From: Deltaproteobacteria bacterium HGW-Deltaproteobacteria-4
Lineage (GTDB): Bacteria > Desulfobacterota > Desulfuromonadia > Desulfuromonadales > UBA2197
DNA length: 64,000 nucleotides
Reading direction: 5' to 3'
Assembly (NCBI GenBank): GCA_002841765.1
Contig: PHAV01000006.1
Location: forward strand, 153,112-217,111
Shown in pieces: positions 42,485-52,663 of the stretch. The notes beneath the pieces are model-generated. The model did not search any database. It saw only the letters and a program-made list of their open reading frames with translations, and was not told the DNA's origin. Within the stretch, counting starts at the first letter, position 1. Each line of letters starts with the position of its first letter. A program made the translations under genes and the position numbers.

Positions 42485-43843
42485 ATGGAACCGTTGAAAT
42501 ACCGAGTCAGCCTGGTGAGCCTCGGCTGTGCCAAGAACCTGGTCGATGCCGAAGTCATGCTCGGCCATCTGCCGGCGGAGCGTTTTGAGGTGATCACCGA
42601 CGAAAGTTCGGCCGAGATCATCATCGTCAATACCTGCTCCTTTATCAAGGAGGCAAAGGAAGAGTCGATCGAAACGATCCTCGATCTCGCCGAACATAAA
42701 AAGAGCGGCAACTGTCAGCTCCTTGTCGTCTGCGGCTGCATGCCGCAACGCTATCGTGAGGATCTGGCGACCTCGATGCCGGAGGTCGATCTCTGGCTCG
42801 GTACCGGCGATGTCCCCCGCGTTGTCGAATTGATCGAAGCTAAACTGGCCGGCTCCCTGGCGGAGGGCGAGACCTTTGCCCCGCCGAACTGGCTCTACGA
42901 TCACACAACGCAACGGGTGCGCTCTTCGCCGCACTATACGAGCTATGTCAAGATTGCCGAAGGGTGTGACAACCTCTGTTCTTATTGCGTCATCCCCTTT
43001 GTGCGGGGGCCCTTGCGCTCGCGGTCGATTCCTTCCGTCGTCGCCGAAGTGCAGGCGATGGTCAGCGACGAGGTGAAAGAGATCAATTTGATTGCCCAGG
43101 ATATTACCGCTTTTGGCCGTGATCGCCATGACGGCCCGCGCATCGAGGATCTCCTCACTGAACTGGTGAAGATTGACGGTTTGCGCTGGCTGCGTCTCCT
43201 TTATGCTTATCCCGACGGCATCAGCGATGAGCTCCTCGACACCATCGCCCGGGAAGAGAAGATCTGCAACTATCTCGATATCCCCCTGCAGCATATCGAT
43301 GACAACATCCTCGGCCTGATGAATCGCCGTATCGATGAAGCGGGGATTCGCAACCTGCTGGTACGGGTGCGCAGCCGCATCCCGGAGATGACGCTGCGGA
43401 CGTCGTTTATCGTCGGCTTCCCCGGCGAGAGTGAAGAGCAGTTTGCCAAGCTTCTCGATTTTGTCAACGAAGGGCACTTTGAGCGGGTCGGGGTCTTCTG
43501 CTATTCCAGGGAGGAGGGGACGCCGGCGTACCAGCTTCCCGGACAGATTCCCGAGCGCACCAAGAAGTCGCGACGCCAGAAGCTGATGAAGGCGCAGGCG
43601 CGGGTCTCTTTCCGCAAGAATCGCGAGCTGATCGGCCGGATTGAACCGGTGCTGGTCGAAGGCTACAGTGAAGAGAGTGAGCTGCTGCTGCGCGGCCGCT
43701 CGGTCCGCCAGGCGCCGGATGTCGACGGCCAGGTCTATATTACCGCCGGCGATGCGACCGTCGGCGATATTGTCGAACTGAAGATCACCGATTCTTCGGA
43801 ATACGACCTGATCGGCGAAATTGTCGAACCCGTCCTTTGCTGA
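42485..43843 (+). CDS. rimO: Ribosomal protein S12 methylthiotransferase RimO
   Basis: The start is ATG 42485, after AAGGAG (frame open 14 codons upstream), giving 452 residues. The UPF0004 domain has [16 protein letters not shown] and its further cysteines NTCSF and VCGCM. The radical SAM motif is [10 protein letters not shown] (CX3CX2C), and a C-terminal TRAM domain follows. It carries two 4Fe-4S clusters and methylthiolates an aspartate of ribosomal protein S12. It overlaps gluQ by 23 bp. Confidence 0.95.
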   Translation: MEPLKYRVSLVSLGCAKNLVDAEVMLGHLPAERFEVITDESSAEIIIVNTCSFIKEAKEESIETILDLAEHKKSGNCQLLVVCGCMPQRYREDLATSMPEVDLWLGTGDVPRVVELIEAKLAGSLAEGETFAPPNWLYDHTTQRVRSSPHYTSYVKIAEGCDNLCSYCVIPFVRGPLRSRSIPSVVAEVQAMVSDEVKEINLIAQDITAFGRDRHDGPRIEDLLTELVKIDGLRWLRLLYAYPDGISDELLDTIAREEKICNYLDIPLQHIDDNILGLMNRRIDEAGIRNLLVRVRSRIPEMTLRTSFIVGFPGESEEQFAKLLDFVNEGHFERVGVFCYSREEGTPAYQLPGQIPERTKKSRRQKLMKAQARVSFRKNRELIGRIEPVLVEGYSEESELLLRGRSVRQAPDVDGQVYITAGDATVGDIVELKITDSSEYDLIGEIVEPVLC

Positions 43844-44759
43844 AGCGATAGCACCGTTGACCCCGGTCGGGCGATTTGCTCCGAGTCCGAGCGGCCCCCT
43901 CCACTTCGGGTCGCTGCTGGCGGCCCTCGGCAGTTACCTGTCGATCCGTCGTCAGGGGGGGATCTGGCGGCTGCGCATCGAGGATCTCGATCCGTTGCGC
44001 ACCGTCCCCGGTTCCGAAGATGAACTGCTGCGGACGCTGGAAGGTTTGGGTCTGGAGTGGGATGGGCCGCTGCTACGGCAAAGCGAGCGTTTTGCCGCTT
44101 ACGAAGCGGCTCTGGAACAACTCGCGGCGCAAGGTCTTCTCTTCACTTGCAGCTGTTCGCGCAAGGAGATCCTTTCCACAGCGCCCCATACCGGTGAAGA
44201 GGGGCCGATCTATCCCGGCACCTGTCGTCACGGTCTGCGTGCCGGGCAGGCAGCGCGGGCGCTGCGACTGCGGGTAGACGACAGGGTTATCGCCTTTGTC
44301 GATGGGCTTTATGGCCCGTATCAGCAGAATCTCGCTCAAGATGTCGGCGATTTTGTTCTTAAACGGGCGGATGGACTCTTCGGCTATCAGTTGGCAGTGG
44401 TGGTCGATGACGGGGCCAGCGGCGTCACCGAGGTGGTACGTGGTGCTGATCTTCTCGCTTCAACGCCGCGGCAGATTTATTTGCAGCGCCTTCTCGGCCT
44501 GCCAACCCCGGCGTATCTCCATCTCCCCCTGGCCCTCGACGATGAAGGAGAAAAACTCAGTAAGCGGCATCTGCGCTATGCGCTCCCTGCCGATCCAACC
44601 CGTGCCTTGTATAGTGCCTTGATTTTTCTTGGCCAGGTACCACCGCCGGAGTTACAAAAAGCCCCGCCGGCAGAGCTGCTCGCCTGGGCGGTGGGGAATT
44701 TTACCGTGGCGGCGATTCCCCGGGAGAACCGCCGGGCTTTGGAAGATAGCGCCGATTAG
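43821..44759 (+). CDS. gluQ: Glutamyl-Q tRNA(Asp) synthetase
   Basis: A 312-residue GluRS paralogue without the anticodon-binding domain. It has [20 protein letters not shown] (HIGH-type), zinc-site residues CSCSRKE and CRHG, and KLSKRH (KMSKS-type). It attaches glutamate to queuosine in tRNA(Asp), so it links to queH in the same window. No ATG is available; TTG 43821 or TTG 43857 are possible starts, and the latter begins immediately before the conserved core. Confidence 0.9.
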   Translation: MSNPSFAEAIAPLTPVGRFAPSPSGPLHFGSLLAALGSYLSIRRQGGIWRLRIEDLDPLRTVPGSEDELLRTLEGLGLEWDGPLLRQSERFAAYEAALEQLAAQGLLFTCSCSRKEILSTAPHTGEEGPIYPGTCRHGLRAGQAARALRLRVDDRVIAFVDGLYGPYQQNLAQDVGDFVLKRADGLFGYQLAVVVDDGASGVTEVVRGADLLASTPRQIYLQRLLGLPTPAYLHLPLALDDEGEKLSKRHLRYALPADPTRALYSALIFLGQVPPPELQKAPPAELLAWAVGNFTVAAIPRENRRALEDSAD

Positions 44760-44790
44760 CCCTACAAAACCACCACTAAAAGGAGAGAAG

Positions 44791-45576
44791 ATGAAAACAA
44801 CACTACAGATCCTGACGGTTTTATTGTTCCTCTTGATCCTCGGCGGCTGCGCCAGTAAACATTACCAGGTGGCGCCGGAGATTTATCGCGAGCGGGTCAA
44901 GGTTCTCGGCGTCCTGCCGCTGATGGTCGATGCCGAATCGACCATCCTCCATCCGCAGCGCCAGGAGATCATCGCTATCCTGCAGCAGTCGGCCAGCGAA
45001 AAGTATCTACGGCTTAGCGCCCAGCTCAGCGCCCGTGCCGGCTACAGTGAGGTGCGGCCGGTGATCATCGATACCCCGAGTCAGCTGCAACTCTTTGCCG
45101 GCAAGGCTCTGAAGACCGATAACCATGGCACTTATAACAGCTATCAGCCGGTACCGGCGGCGGTCAGTGAACTGGCACGCGCTGCCGGCGTCGATGCTCT
45201 CCTCGTTGTCGTCCTCAATGGCGTCGAAAACAAGGGGAAGCGCTGGGAGCGCCTTGGCCCCCGTTACCTCGAAAGCACTTTTAATGAAATTCAGGCTTCG
45301 GCCATGGTGCTGGCGGCGAGCGGCGAGATCCTCTGGGAGAAGCCGGGAGCCAGCGGTGTCCCCTTTGTCGATTTGCAGTATGCTGACTTTGATGAGGCGT
45401 ATCACAATCGCACGGATCAGGTAACCCTGCGTTTTGTTGCCCCGGAAGGGCTTCGCCGGGCGCTGCAGGCCAGCGATAGGGGGCTTTTGGAAAAGGAAGG
45501 TTTCTCGACATTGTACCGTACCCTCTTTGATTCCCTCAGCGAGGAATTGGCGATCAGTAAATTCTGGCGGAAATAA
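44791..45576 (+). CDS. Lipoprotein of unknown function
   Basis: The start is ATG 44791, 6 bp after AAGGAG; the open frame upstream is a chance extension across gluQ. It has 261 residues with lipobox LILGGC. The body is mixed alpha/beta (KVLGVLPLMVDAESTI, AAGVDALLVVVLNGVENKG, ASAMVLAASGEILWEK), similar in layout to periplasmic lipoproteins that form assembly-factor or GNA1162-like folds, but no named family is recognised. It is followed closely by the CoA-binding protein gene. Confidence 0.75.
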   Translation: MKTTLQILTVLLFLLILGGCASKHYQVAPEIYRERVKVLGVLPLMVDAESTILHPQRQEIIAILQQSASEKYLRLSAQLSARAGYSEVRPVIIDTPSQLQLFAGKALKTDNHGTYNSYQPVPAAVSELARAAGVDALLVVVLNGVENKGKRWERLGPRYLESTFNEIQASAMVLAASGEILWEKPGASGVPFVDLQYADFDEAYHNRTDQVTLRFVAPEGLRRALQASDRGLLEKEGFSTLYRTLFDSLSEELAISKFWRK

Positions 45577-45591
45577 TAACAGGAGCGAGCC

Positions 45592-45996
45592 ATGACTATT
45601 ACGGAACAGATTGCAAAATTCCTTTCCTCCCCGGCTTTTGCTGTGGCCGGGGCATCAACAAAGCGGGAAAAGTACGGTAACATGGTTGTCCGTTGCTATC
45701 AGCAGCAAGGGAAAGAGGTGATCCCTCTCCATCCTCTCGAGAAGGAGATTGAAGGGCTCGCCTGCGTCACTTCGGTCAAGGATCTCCCCCCCACGGTCAA
45801 GAGCCTTTCGATGATTACACCGCCGCAAGTGACGGAGAAGATCGTCGCGGCAGCGATTGCCCATGGCATCGAGAATATCTGGATGCAGCCCGGGGCAGAG
45901 AGCGCTGCAGCGGTGGAACTCTGCCGGGAGCAGGGAGTGAACGTTATTGCCGACGGCAGTTGTATTCTGGTGGTTCTCGGTTTCCGCGGCCATTGA
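45592..45996 (+). CDS. CoA-binding domain protein (YccU type)
   Basis: A 134-residue single Rossmann domain: AVAGASTKREKYGNMVVRCY at the dinucleotide-type loop, MITPPQVTEKIVAAAI, WMQPGAES and a C-terminal Cys. The family resembles the CoA-binding domain of succinyl-CoA synthetase; the biological role is unclear. The start follows AGGAG at 7 bp. Confidence 0.85.
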   Translation: MTITEQIAKFLSSPAFAVAGASTKREKYGNMVVRCYQQQGKEVIPLHPLEKEIEGLACVTSVKDLPPTVKSLSMITPPQVTEKIVAAAIAHGIENIWMQPGAESAAAVELCREQGVNVIADGSCILVVLGFRGH

Positions 45997-46327
45997 TGAT
46001 AAAAACAGCTTTTTCGCAGGAAAAAAGAGAAAAAATGAGCAACTGGAGTTGACAACCGGCAAAAAAGGGTGTTACTTAATCACGGTCAATTCCAGTTGCT
46101 TTCTTTGCTTTACTTCCAGGGACTTCCTTTCACTCTAGATCAAACCCCACTTCGTATCAGGATAGTGCAAGTTGACAGAGTTTAACTGCCCCCATGCCGC
46201 TACCCTTCGATAAATTCCGTTACCGTTTTATTGCTCTTAGCCAATTCGATTCGACCAGACCTGAACGCTTGCCGCGTGCTTTATCGCGTTGTCGTGCTGT
46301 TTTGGACGTCATGCTCAAGGAGAATTC
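45997..46327 (+). promoter_or_regulatory. Leader region of rho with candidate promoter and hairpin
   Basis: There is no gene here. It contains a perfect -35 TTGACA (46049-46054) with a weak -10 (TTACTTAAT near 46072) and a second TTGACA at 46172 without a good -10. GCAACTGGAGTTGAC (46039-46053) pairs with GTCAATTCCAGTTGC (46085-46099) at 14 of 15 bases, so the stem overlaps the -35 and would lie around the transcription start. A leader of over 200 bases before rho fits the known autogenous attenuation of rho in E. coli, but homology is not shown. Confidence 0.4.
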
Positions 46328-47575
46328 ATGAACCTGAAAGAACTGAAAGAAAAGAAGATCATTGACCTCGTCGCCATTGGCCGTGAACTCAAGGTCGAGG
46401 GTGCCCCGGGGATGCGCAAGCAGGATCTGATCTTCGGCATCCTCAATGCCACCGCCGAAAAGAATGGTGCAATCTTCGGCGAAGGGGTTCTTGAAATCCT
46501 CCCGGACGGCTTTGGCTTTCTCCGTGCTCCCGATGCGAATTACCTCCCCGGCCCTGACGATATTTATGTCTCGCCGTCGCAAATTCGTCGTTTTAACCTG
46601 CGCACCGGTGACACCGTCTCCGGACAGATTCGTCCGCCGAAGGAGGGGGAGCGTTACTTTGCTCTCCTCAAGGTCTCCGAGGTCAACTTCGAAGATCCGG
46701 CCGTGGCCCGCGAAAAGACCCTTTTTGACAACCTTACCCCCCTTTATCCCGAGGAGCGCCTCAATCTTGAGTGTGCGCCGGACAATCTGCCGATGCGGGT
46801 GATGGATATTACCACACCAATCGGTAAGGGACAGCGCGGTCTTATTGTCGCGCCGCCGCGAACCGGCAAGACCATGCTCCTGCAGAATATCGCCAACTCG
46901 ATCACCACCAACCATCCCGAGGTCTATCTCATCGTCCTGCTCATCGATGAGCGCCCGGAAGAAGTGACCGATATGCAGCGTTCGGTCCACGGCGAAGTGA
47001 TCTCCTCCACCTTTGACGAGCCGGCGACCCGGCACGTGCAGGTGGCGGAGATGGTCATCGAAAAAGCCAAGCGCCTCGTCGAGCACAAGCGCGACGTCGT
47101 CATTCTCCTCGATTCCATCACCCGACTGGCGCGGGCCTACAATACCGTTGTCCCCCCTTCGGGCAAGATTCTTTCCGGCGGTCTCGATTCTAATGCCCTG
47201 CACAAACCGAAACGCTTCTTTGGTGCGGCCCGCAATATTGAAGAAGGGGGCTCCTTGACGATCATCGCCACCGCCCTGGTCGATACCGGCAGCAAGATGG
47301 ACGAAGTCATCTTTGAAGAGTTCAAGGGGACCGGTAACATGGAGGTCCATCTTGATCGGCGTCTCATCGAACGGCGGGTTTTTCCGGCGATCGATGTCAA
47401 CAAGTCGGGCACCCGCCGTGAGGAGCTCCTCCTCGACAAGGTAAGCCTGCAGCGGATGTGGTTGCTGCGTAAGGTTTTGTCGAGCATGAATGTTGTCGAT
47501 ACCATGGAGTTTCTATTGGAAAAACTGGCTGCAACAAAGAGCAATCAGGAGTTTTTCGATTCGATGAACCAATAG
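46328..47575 (+). CDS. rho: Transcription termination factor Rho
   Basis: A 415-residue RNA helicase. The start is ATG 46328, after AAGGAG (frame open 13 codons upstream). It has an N-terminal [19 protein letters not shown] helix bundle, RNA-binding OSB domain [19 protein letters not shown], Walker [12 protein letters not shown], and Q/R-loop regions with [11 protein letters not shown] and [20 protein letters not shown]. It terminates transcripts as a hexamer. Length is normal, with no insertion. Confidence 0.97.
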   Translation: MNLKELKEKKIIDLVAIGRELKVEGAPGMRKQDLIFGILNATAEKNGAIFGEGVLEILPDGFGFLRAPDANYLPGPDDIYVSPSQIRRFNLRTGDTVSGQIRPPKEGERYFALLKVSEVNFEDPAVAREKTLFDNLTPLYPEERLNLECAPDNLPMRVMDITTPIGKGQRGLIVAPPRTGKTMLLQNIANSITTNHPEVYLIVLLIDERPEEVTDMQRSVHGEVISSTFDEPATRHVQVAEMVIEKAKRLVEHKRDVVILLDSITRLARAYNTVVPPSGKILSGGLDSNALHKPKRFFGAARNIEEGGSLTIIATALVDTGSKMDEVIFEEFKGTGNMEVHLDRRLIERRVFPAIDVNKSGTRREELLLDKVSLQRMWLLRKVLSSMNVVDTMEFLLEKLAATKSNQEFFDSMNQ

Positions 47576-47586
47576 GTTGAAATCGA

Positions 47587-47615
47587 TTGCAAGTGAAAAT
47601 GAAAGGTGCTATAAA
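47587..47615 (+). promoter_or_regulatory. Sigma-70-type promoter for rpmE
   Basis: TTGCAA (47587-47592), 17 bp, TATAAA (47610-47615). It is 59 bp upstream of the rpmE start. Confidence 0.65.
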
Positions 47616-47673
47616 CACTTTTCTTAAAAAGCCCAATCCCCTGCACTTACCAGGGATCAAAGGAGTCACAGAG

Positions 47674-47883
47674 ATGAAAGAAGGAATTCACCCTAATTAC
47701 GACGATGTTCTGGTGAAATGCCATTGCGGCAGCACCGTTGCAACCCGTTCCACCCGCACCAAGGGGGGAGAGATCCACACGGAAATCTGTTCCCAGTGCC
47801 ACCCTTTCTACACCGGTAAGCAGAAGCTGATGGATACCGAAGGGCGTATCGACCGCTTCCGTAAGAAGTACGGCCAGGTCTAG
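47674..47883 (+). CDS. rpmE: 50S ribosomal protein L31, zinc-binding form
   Basis: The start is ATG 47674, 8 bp after AAAGGAG, giving 69 residues beginning [20 protein letters not shown]. The four cysteines (KCHCG and CSQCHP) form the zinc site that marks the C+ type of L31. There is an own promoter upstream and a strong terminator downstream, so it is probably expressed alone as well as from rho. Confidence 0.96.
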   Translation: MKEGIHPNYDDVLVKCHCGSTVATRSTRTKGGEIHTEICSQCHPFYTGKQKLMDTEGRIDRFRKKYGQV

Positions 47884-47891
47884 GCAAGTCC

Positions 47892-47922
47892 GAATCGGCC
47901 CGCAAGGGCCGATTCTTTTTTC
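47892..47922 (+). terminator. Rho-independent terminator after rpmE
   Basis: GAATCGGCCC, loop GCAA, GGGCCGATTC, then T-rich TTTTTTC. It is a perfect 10-bp stem 8 bp after the stop. Confidence 0.95.
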
Positions 47923-47972
47923 TTCGAGGTCCCCCTACCTGTTAGCCTCGTGCACGGGGCGAAGAAAGAGCC

Positions 47973-48659
47973 ATGCGCGTCCAATTATTGAGCTACACTC
48001 CCGATCCCGAGCAGGTGGCGGCTGCCGCCGCCCGTCTCTGCTACTCCTCGGCCGACATTTCCCGGCTGATGGAGCGGAGTCGGGACGACCATGCTGTCTT
48101 GCTGGCCAAGATCCTTGATCTCGGCCATTTTTCCGTTTTGGAGCATGCCTCCTTTACCTTCGGGATTGAAGGGATCAGTCGCGCCTGTTCGCACCAACTG
48201 GTGCGACATCGCATCGCTTCCTATTCGCAGCAGAGCCAGCGCTATGTCGCCGTACAGGAACGATTTCCGGCAATCATGCCGCCGACGATTGCCGAAAATC
48301 CGCAGCTCTCCGCTCGCTTTGAAGCCTTTCTCAATGACTGTCATGCCCTGTATGGCGAGTTGATGGCAGCCGGGATTCCAGCGGAAGATGCGCGTTTCGT
48401 GCTGCCGAATGCCGCCGAAACCAAGCTGGTGATGACGATGAATGCCCGCGAATTGCGGCACTTTTTTGCGTTGCGCTGCTGCCGGCGCGCGCAATGGGAG
48501 ATCCGGGAAATGGCGACGGCAATGTTGCGCGTCTGCAAACCGGTAGCCCCTCTCCTCTTTGCCGATGCCGGTCCGGGTTGTCTGGTTGGCGCCTGTCCTG
48601 AGGGGAAGATGACCTGCGGCCAGGCCGCAATGGTGCGTCAGGAATTTAAGAATGTTTAA
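47973..48659 (+). CDS. thyX: FAD-dependent thymidylate synthase ThyX
   Basis: A 228-residue flavoenzyme. It has the signature RHRIASYSQQSQRYV (RHRX7S) and FSVLEHASFTFGIEGISRA. It makes dTMP from dUMP with methylenetetrahydrofolate and FAD, independent of ThyA. The first gene after the rpmE terminator, it overlaps prfA by 8 bp. Confidence 0.95.
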   Translation: MRVQLLSYTPDPEQVAAAAARLCYSSADISRLMERSRDDHAVLLAKILDLGHFSVLEHASFTFGIEGISRACSHQLVRHRIASYSQQSQRYVAVQERFPAIMPPTIAENPQLSARFEAFLNDCHALYGELMAAGIPAEDARFVLPNAAETKLVMTMNARELRHFFALRCCRRAQWEIREMATAMLRVCKPVAPLLFADAGPGCLVGACPEGKMTCGQAAMVRQEFKNV

Positions 48660-49725
48660 AAAACTTGAAGAAGTCGTCGATCGTTTCCGTGAGGTCGAAG
48701 GCCTTCTCTATGATCCGACAACAATTGCTGATCAGGGGCGTTTTCGCGCCCTGAACCGCGAGCACGCCGATCTGGCTGAAATAGTCGAGACTTTTGCCCG
48801 CTACAAGGCGATCGGCGAAGAGATCGCCGGTCTGCGCGAGCTGCTGCGCGAAAGCGATGCCGAGATGCGCGAACTCGCCAAGCAGGAGTTGCCGGAACTG
48901 GAGAATCAGCACCGCGAGTTGATTGAGGAGTTGCGTCTCCTCCTCTTGCCAAAGGATCCGAACGATGCCCGCAATGTCATCCTTGAGATCCGTGCCGGCA
49001 CCGGCGGCGAAGAAGCCGCACTTTTTGCCGGCTCCCTCTTCCGCATGTACTGTCGCTATGCGGAAAACAAGGGCTGGAAAGTCGAACTTCTCAGCCTTTC
49101 GGAAGCGGACGCCGGCGGGGTCAAAGAAGCGATTGCCCTGATCAGCGGACAGCGCGTCTATTCGCGCCTCAAGTATGAAAGTGGTACACACCGGGTGCAG
49201 CGGGTTCCCGAAACCGAATCGCAGGGGCGCATTCATACCTCGGCCTGCACCGTAGCAGTCCTCCCGGAAGCCGATGATGTTGAACTTGATATCGATCCCG
49301 GTGATCTGCGCATAGACGTTTATCGGGCGCAAGGGGCCGGGGGTCAGCATGTCAACAAGACCGAGTCGGCGGTGCGGATCACCCACCTTCCGACCGGCGT
49401 CGTCGTGGCCTGCCAGGAAGGGAAGTCGCAACATAAGAATAAAGCTGCCGCGATGAAATTGCTCACAAGCCGCATCCTTGATGCGATGGTGGCGGAGCAG
49501 CATGCGCAGATCTCAGCCGACCGTAAGAGTCAGATCGGCAGCGGCGACCGCAGCGAACGGATTCGTACCTACAACTTCCCGCAAGGGCGCTGCACCGATC
49601 ACCGCATCGGTCTGACCCTGTACAAGCTGGATGCGATCATGCAGGGGGATATCGACGAGATTCTCGACGCGCTGGCGACGCATTATCAAAGTCAGCTTCT
49701 CAGCGGTCAGGAGTCGCTGGCTTGA
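48652..49725 (+). CDS. prfA: Peptide chain release factor 1
   Basis: A 357-residue RF1. It has the GGQ catalytic motif in GAGGQHVNKTESAVRI, and the codon-recognition region lies near PETESQGRIHTSACTVAV. It releases peptides at UAA and UAG. The next gene encodes the enzyme that methylates the GGQ glutamine, the usual pairing. It overlaps thyX and prmC. Confidence 0.97.
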   Translation: MFKKLEEVVDRFREVEGLLYDPTTIADQGRFRALNREHADLAEIVETFARYKAIGEEIAGLRELLRESDAEMRELAKQELPELENQHRELIEELRLLLLPKDPNDARNVILEIRAGTGGEEAALFAGSLFRMYCRYAENKGWKVELLSLSEADAGGVKEAIALISGQRVYSRLKYESGTHRVQRVPETESQGRIHTSACTVAVLPEADDVELDIDPGDLRIDVYRAQGAGGQHVNKTESAVRITHLPTGVVVACQEGKSQHKNKAAAMKLLTSRILDAMVAEQHAQISADRKSQIGSGDRSERIRTYNFPQGRCTDHRIGLTLYKLDAIMQGDIDEILDALATHYQSQLLSGQESLA

Positions 49726-50597
49726 GGGAAGCCTGGACGGTCCTCGATCTCCTCAAGTGGACGGCCAGTTACTTTGCCGGCAAAGGAATTGAAAACGGCC
49801 GTCTCGACGCAGAGTTGCTCCTTGCCGAGATTCTCAAGCTCAACCGGATCGGCCTGTATCTCAATTTTGACCGACCGGTCAACAGCGACGAATTGGCGGT
49901 TTTTCGTGCCTTGATCGAACGCCGGGCGCGGCGCGAACCGATCGCTTATATCCTCGGGCGCTGTGAATTCTGGTCGCTGACCTTCAAAGTCGGCCCAGAA
50001 GTCCTCATCCCGCGCGGAGATACCGAGACACTGGTCGAAGCCGCCCTCAAGGTACTACCGCCGGGGGGGACGCTCCTCGATGTTGGTGTCGGCAGCGGTG
50101 CCATTGCTTTGGCGATTGCCCATGATCGCCCGGATGTGCAGGTCGAAGGAATCGATTTAAGTCCGGCGGCTCTGGCGCTTGCGACAGAAAATGCTCAAAA
50201 TCTCGGGTTGACAGCGCGGGTGACATTGCGGCAGGGCGATCTCTTTACTCTGGATGATAGCCGCCAATACGACGTTATCGTCTCCAACCCGCCCTATATT
50301 GCCATTGGGGAGAAGGCGACACTGATGCCGGAGGTGCGCGATTTTGAACCGGCGCTCGCCCTCTTTGCCGGCGAAGATGGTCTCGACTGCTACCGCGCCC
50401 TGATCCCGGCGGCCAGGGGTGCGTTGAAGAGTTCCGGAATCCTCTTTGTTGAGGTTGGCGCCGGTCAGGCCGAAGCAGTCGCAGAGCTCTTTGCTATTGC
50501 CGGTTACGTAGAAATCTTCACCAACCGCGATCTCGCCGGGATCGATCGGGTCGTCGCCGGACGCAAGGCGTCGGGATGCATTTCGCCCAATATGTAA
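49722..50597 (+). CDS. prmC: Release factor glutamine methyltransferase PrmC
   Basis: A 291-residue protein: N-terminal helical domain, SAM motif LLDVGVGSGAIALAIA and catalytic NPPYI. It methylates the glutamine of GGQ in RF1 and RF2. It uses a TTG start overlapping the prfA stop by 4 bp (TTGA). Confidence 0.95.
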   Translation: MREAWTVLDLLKWTASYFAGKGIENGRLDAELLLAEILKLNRIGLYLNFDRPVNSDELAVFRALIERRARREPIAYILGRCEFWSLTFKVGPEVLIPRGDTETLVEAALKVLPPGGTLLDVGVGSGAIALAIAHDRPDVQVEGIDLSPAALALATENAQNLGLTARVTLRQGDLFTLDDSRQYDVIVSNPPYIAIGEKATLMPEVRDFEPALALFAGEDGLDCYRALIPAARGALKSSGILFVEVGAGQAEAVAELFAIAGYVEIFTNRDLAGIDRVVAGRKASGCISPNM

Positions 50598-50609
50598 ACG
50601 AGGAATCTC

Positions 50610-51869
50610 TTGGATAAATTGATCATACACGGCGGTCGTCGTCTCAGTGGTGAGGTTGCGGTCAGCGGTTCGAAGAACGCGGCATTGCCGATCTTCTTTG
50701 CCACCCTTTTGGCTGCGGGGCGGCATGAAATTGATAACGTCCCTTTTCTGCGCGATATCAATACCACCATCAAAGTTCTGACCTCCCTCGGGGCTTGCGT
50801 CGAAGGGGATGGGCATAAGGTCATTGTCGATACCACCGGGGTCGATCAGGTCGAAGCGACCTATGAACTGGTCAAGACCATGCGCGCTTCGGTTCTGGTC
50901 CTCGGGCCGCTGTTGGCGCGTTTCGGCCGCGCCCGCGTCTCCCTCCCCGGCGGCTGCGCCATCGGCGCGCGGCCGATCAATCTCCATCTCAAGGGGCTTG
51001 AGGCGATGGGGGCGGAGATCCACCTTTCGCATGGTTATGTCGAAGCGACCTGTCCGCGACTGCGCGGCGCCCGGATCTACTTTGATCTGCCGACCGTCGG
51101 CGGCACAGAGCATCTGATGATGACCGCGACCCTGGCTGAGGGGGTGACGGTTATCGAAAATGCTGCCCGCGAACCGGAGATCGCTGAACTCGCCGATGTC
51201 CTCATCAAGATGGGGGCACTCATCGAAGGGGCGGGGACCGACACCATCCGCATCACCGGTGTCAAGGAGCTGCAACCCTTTACTCATAGCGTCATGCCCG
51301 ACCGCATCGAAGCCGGCACCTTCATGATCGCGGCGGCGATGACGCAGGGCGATATCCGTCTGCGCGATATGCGCCTTGACCATCTCGATGCCCTGGTCTT
51401 CAAACTTCAGGATGCCGGGGTCGAGGTCTTCACCCGTGATGGACTGGTGCATGTGCGCGGCCCGGAGGCGATTCGGCCGGTGAATATCAAGACCCGTCCT
51501 TATCCCGGCTTCCCCACCGATATGCAGGCCCAGTTCATGGCGTTGATGACGATTGCCGAGGGGACGAGTGTCATCGGCGAGAATATCTTCGAAAACCGCT
51601 TCATGCATGTCTCCGAGCTGTTGCGTTTTGGTGCGGATATCGAAATTTCCGGCAGTACCGCTACCGTGCGCGGCGTCAAGCAGCTCTCCGGGGCGCCGAC
51701 CATGGCGACCGATCTGCGCGCCAGTGCCTCGCTGATCCTCGCTGCTTTGGCGGCCGACAACACCAGCGAGGTTTCGCGCATTTATCATCTCGATCGCGGT
51801 TACGAACGCATCGAAGAGAAGCTGCGCCTCCTCGGTGCGGATATCGTCCGCGTCCACGAACCGATGTAA
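50610..51869 (+). CDS. murA: UDP-N-acetylglucosamine 1-carboxyvinyltransferase MurA
   Basis: A 419-residue enzyme. A TTG start lies 6 bp after GAGGAA. Motifs: [16 protein letters not shown], the catalytic Cys in [20 protein letters not shown], and [14 protein letters not shown]. It performs the first committed step of peptidoglycan synthesis by adding enolpyruvate to UDP-GlcNAc. The active-site Cys (rather than Asp) predicts fosfomycin sensitivity. Confidence 0.96.
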   Translation: MDKLIIHGGRRLSGEVAVSGSKNAALPIFFATLLAAGRHEIDNVPFLRDINTTIKVLTSLGACVEGDGHKVIVDTTGVDQVEATYELVKTMRASVLVLGPLLARFGRARVSLPGGCAIGARPINLHLKGLEAMGAEIHLSHGYVEATCPRLRGARIYFDLPTVGGTEHLMMTATLAEGVTVIENAAREPEIAELADVLIKMGALIEGAGTDTIRITGVKELQPFTHSVMPDRIEAGTFMIAAAMTQGDIRLRDMRLDHLDALVFKLQDAGVEVFTRDGLVHVRGPEAIRPVNIKTRPYPGFPTDMQAQFMALMTIAEGTSVIGENIFENRFMHVSELLRFGADIEISGSTATVRGVKQLSGAPTMATDLRASASLILAALAADNTSEVSRIYHLDRGYERIEEKLRLLGADIVRVHEPM

Positions 51870-51878
51870 AATGACTAT

Positions 51879-51929
51879 GTAGGGGCGAGGCGGTGCCTCG
51901 CCCAGGGCGACCCATCGGGTCGCCCCTAC
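51879..51929. repeat. GTAGGGGC double-hairpin element, copy B (murA-hisG)
   Basis: It is bounded by GTAGGGGCG and CGCCCCTAC. Inside, GGGCGAGG-cggt-GCCTCGCCC is followed by GGGCGACCC-atc-GGGTCGCCC. The hisG ribosome site (ACGGGGA) begins in its last bases. Confidence 0.9.
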
Positions 51930-51938
51930 GGGGAAATT

Positions 51939-52589
51939 ATGAGCGACTGGATTACCTTTGCCCTGCCCAAGGGGCGGATCATGCAGGATTCGATGGCCCT
52001 TCTTGGCCGCATCGGCATTACCTGCCCGGAGATGGAAGACGGCGGCAGCCGCAAGCTCGTCTTCGAAAATAAAAAGGATCGCTACCGCTTTATGGCGGTG
52101 CGCGCCACCGACGTGCCGACTTATGTTGAGTACGGCTGCGCCGATCTCGGCGTTGTCGGCAAGGATACCCTCCTTGAACAGGAAAAGGACCTTTACGAGC
52201 CGGTTGACCTCAAGTTCGGCTATTGTCGGCTGGTGGTGGCCGAGCCCCGCGAGTTGCTCGAATCCGACGACCCGAGCGGTTGGTCGAATATTCGCGTCGC
52301 CACCAAGTATCCCCACATCACCGCCCGCTACTTCGCGGCGAAGGGGATCCAGGTCGAACTGGTCAAACTTTACGGTTCGATCGAGCTGGCGCCGCTGGTC
52401 GGTCTTGCCGAGCGCATTGTCGATCTCGTTTCCACCGGCGCCACCCTGCGCGAAAACGGCCTGGTCGAAGTCGAGACGATCGCCGAGATCACCAGCCATC
52501 TCATCGTCAATCGCGCCAGCCTCAAGACCAAACATCAGCGTATTCGCAAGATTATCGATGGGCTGGAAAAGGTTGTTGCGGAAGGGTAG
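51939..52589 (+). CDS. hisG: ATP phosphoribosyltransferase, short form HisG
   Basis: 216 residues, the short form that lacks the C-terminal regulatory domain. Motifs: FALPKGRIMQDSM, VPTYVEYGCADLGVVGKD and VATKYPHITARYF, with DLVSTGATLRENGL as PRPP loop. It catalyses the first step of histidine synthesis and in this form needs HisZ, which is not in the window. The stop codon TAG is the second to fourth base of repeat copy C. Confidence 0.95.
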   Translation: MSDWITFALPKGRIMQDSMALLGRIGITCPEMEDGGSRKLVFENKKDRYRFMAVRATDVPTYVEYGCADLGVVGKDTLLEQEKDLYEPVDLKFGYCRLVVAEPRELLESDDPSGWSNIRVATKYPHITARYFAAKGIQVELVKLYGSIELAPLVGLAERIVDLVSTGATLRENGLVEVETIAEITSHLIVNRASLKTKHQRIRKIIDGLEKVVAEG

Positions 52590-52652
52590 GGGCGGTCCCC
52601 CGTGGCCGCCCGCTTTGGGCTGAATCGGGCAGGCACAGGGGCCTGCCCCTAC
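52586..52652. repeat. GTAGGGGC double-hairpin element, copy C (hisG-hisD)
   Basis: It is bounded by GTAGGGGC and GCCCCTAC. The first hairpin is GGGCGG...CCGCCC and the second GGGCAGGC-acaggg-GCCTGCCC. Its opening GTAG supplies the hisG stop codon, and the hisD ribosome site GAGG comes 3 bp after its end. The last 26 bases are identical to those of copy D. Confidence 0.9.
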
Positions 52653-52663
52653 AAGAGGTTGTT

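Noticed and set aside
44629-44790. Upstream extension of the lipoprotein frame at 44791
   Set aside because: The extension lies inside gluQ. The ATG at 44791 has AAGGAG and begins a clean lipoprotein signal peptide.
50157-52535. 792-residue open frame on the - strand across prmC, murA and hisG
   Set aside because: All three + strand genes show full family motifs. The - strand frame has no recognisable domain and is a codon-bias shadow.
52223-52663. Upstream extension of the hisD frame by 147 codons
   Set aside because: The extension overlaps hisG and repeat copy C. The HisD family begins near the ATG at 52664, which has a ribosome site.
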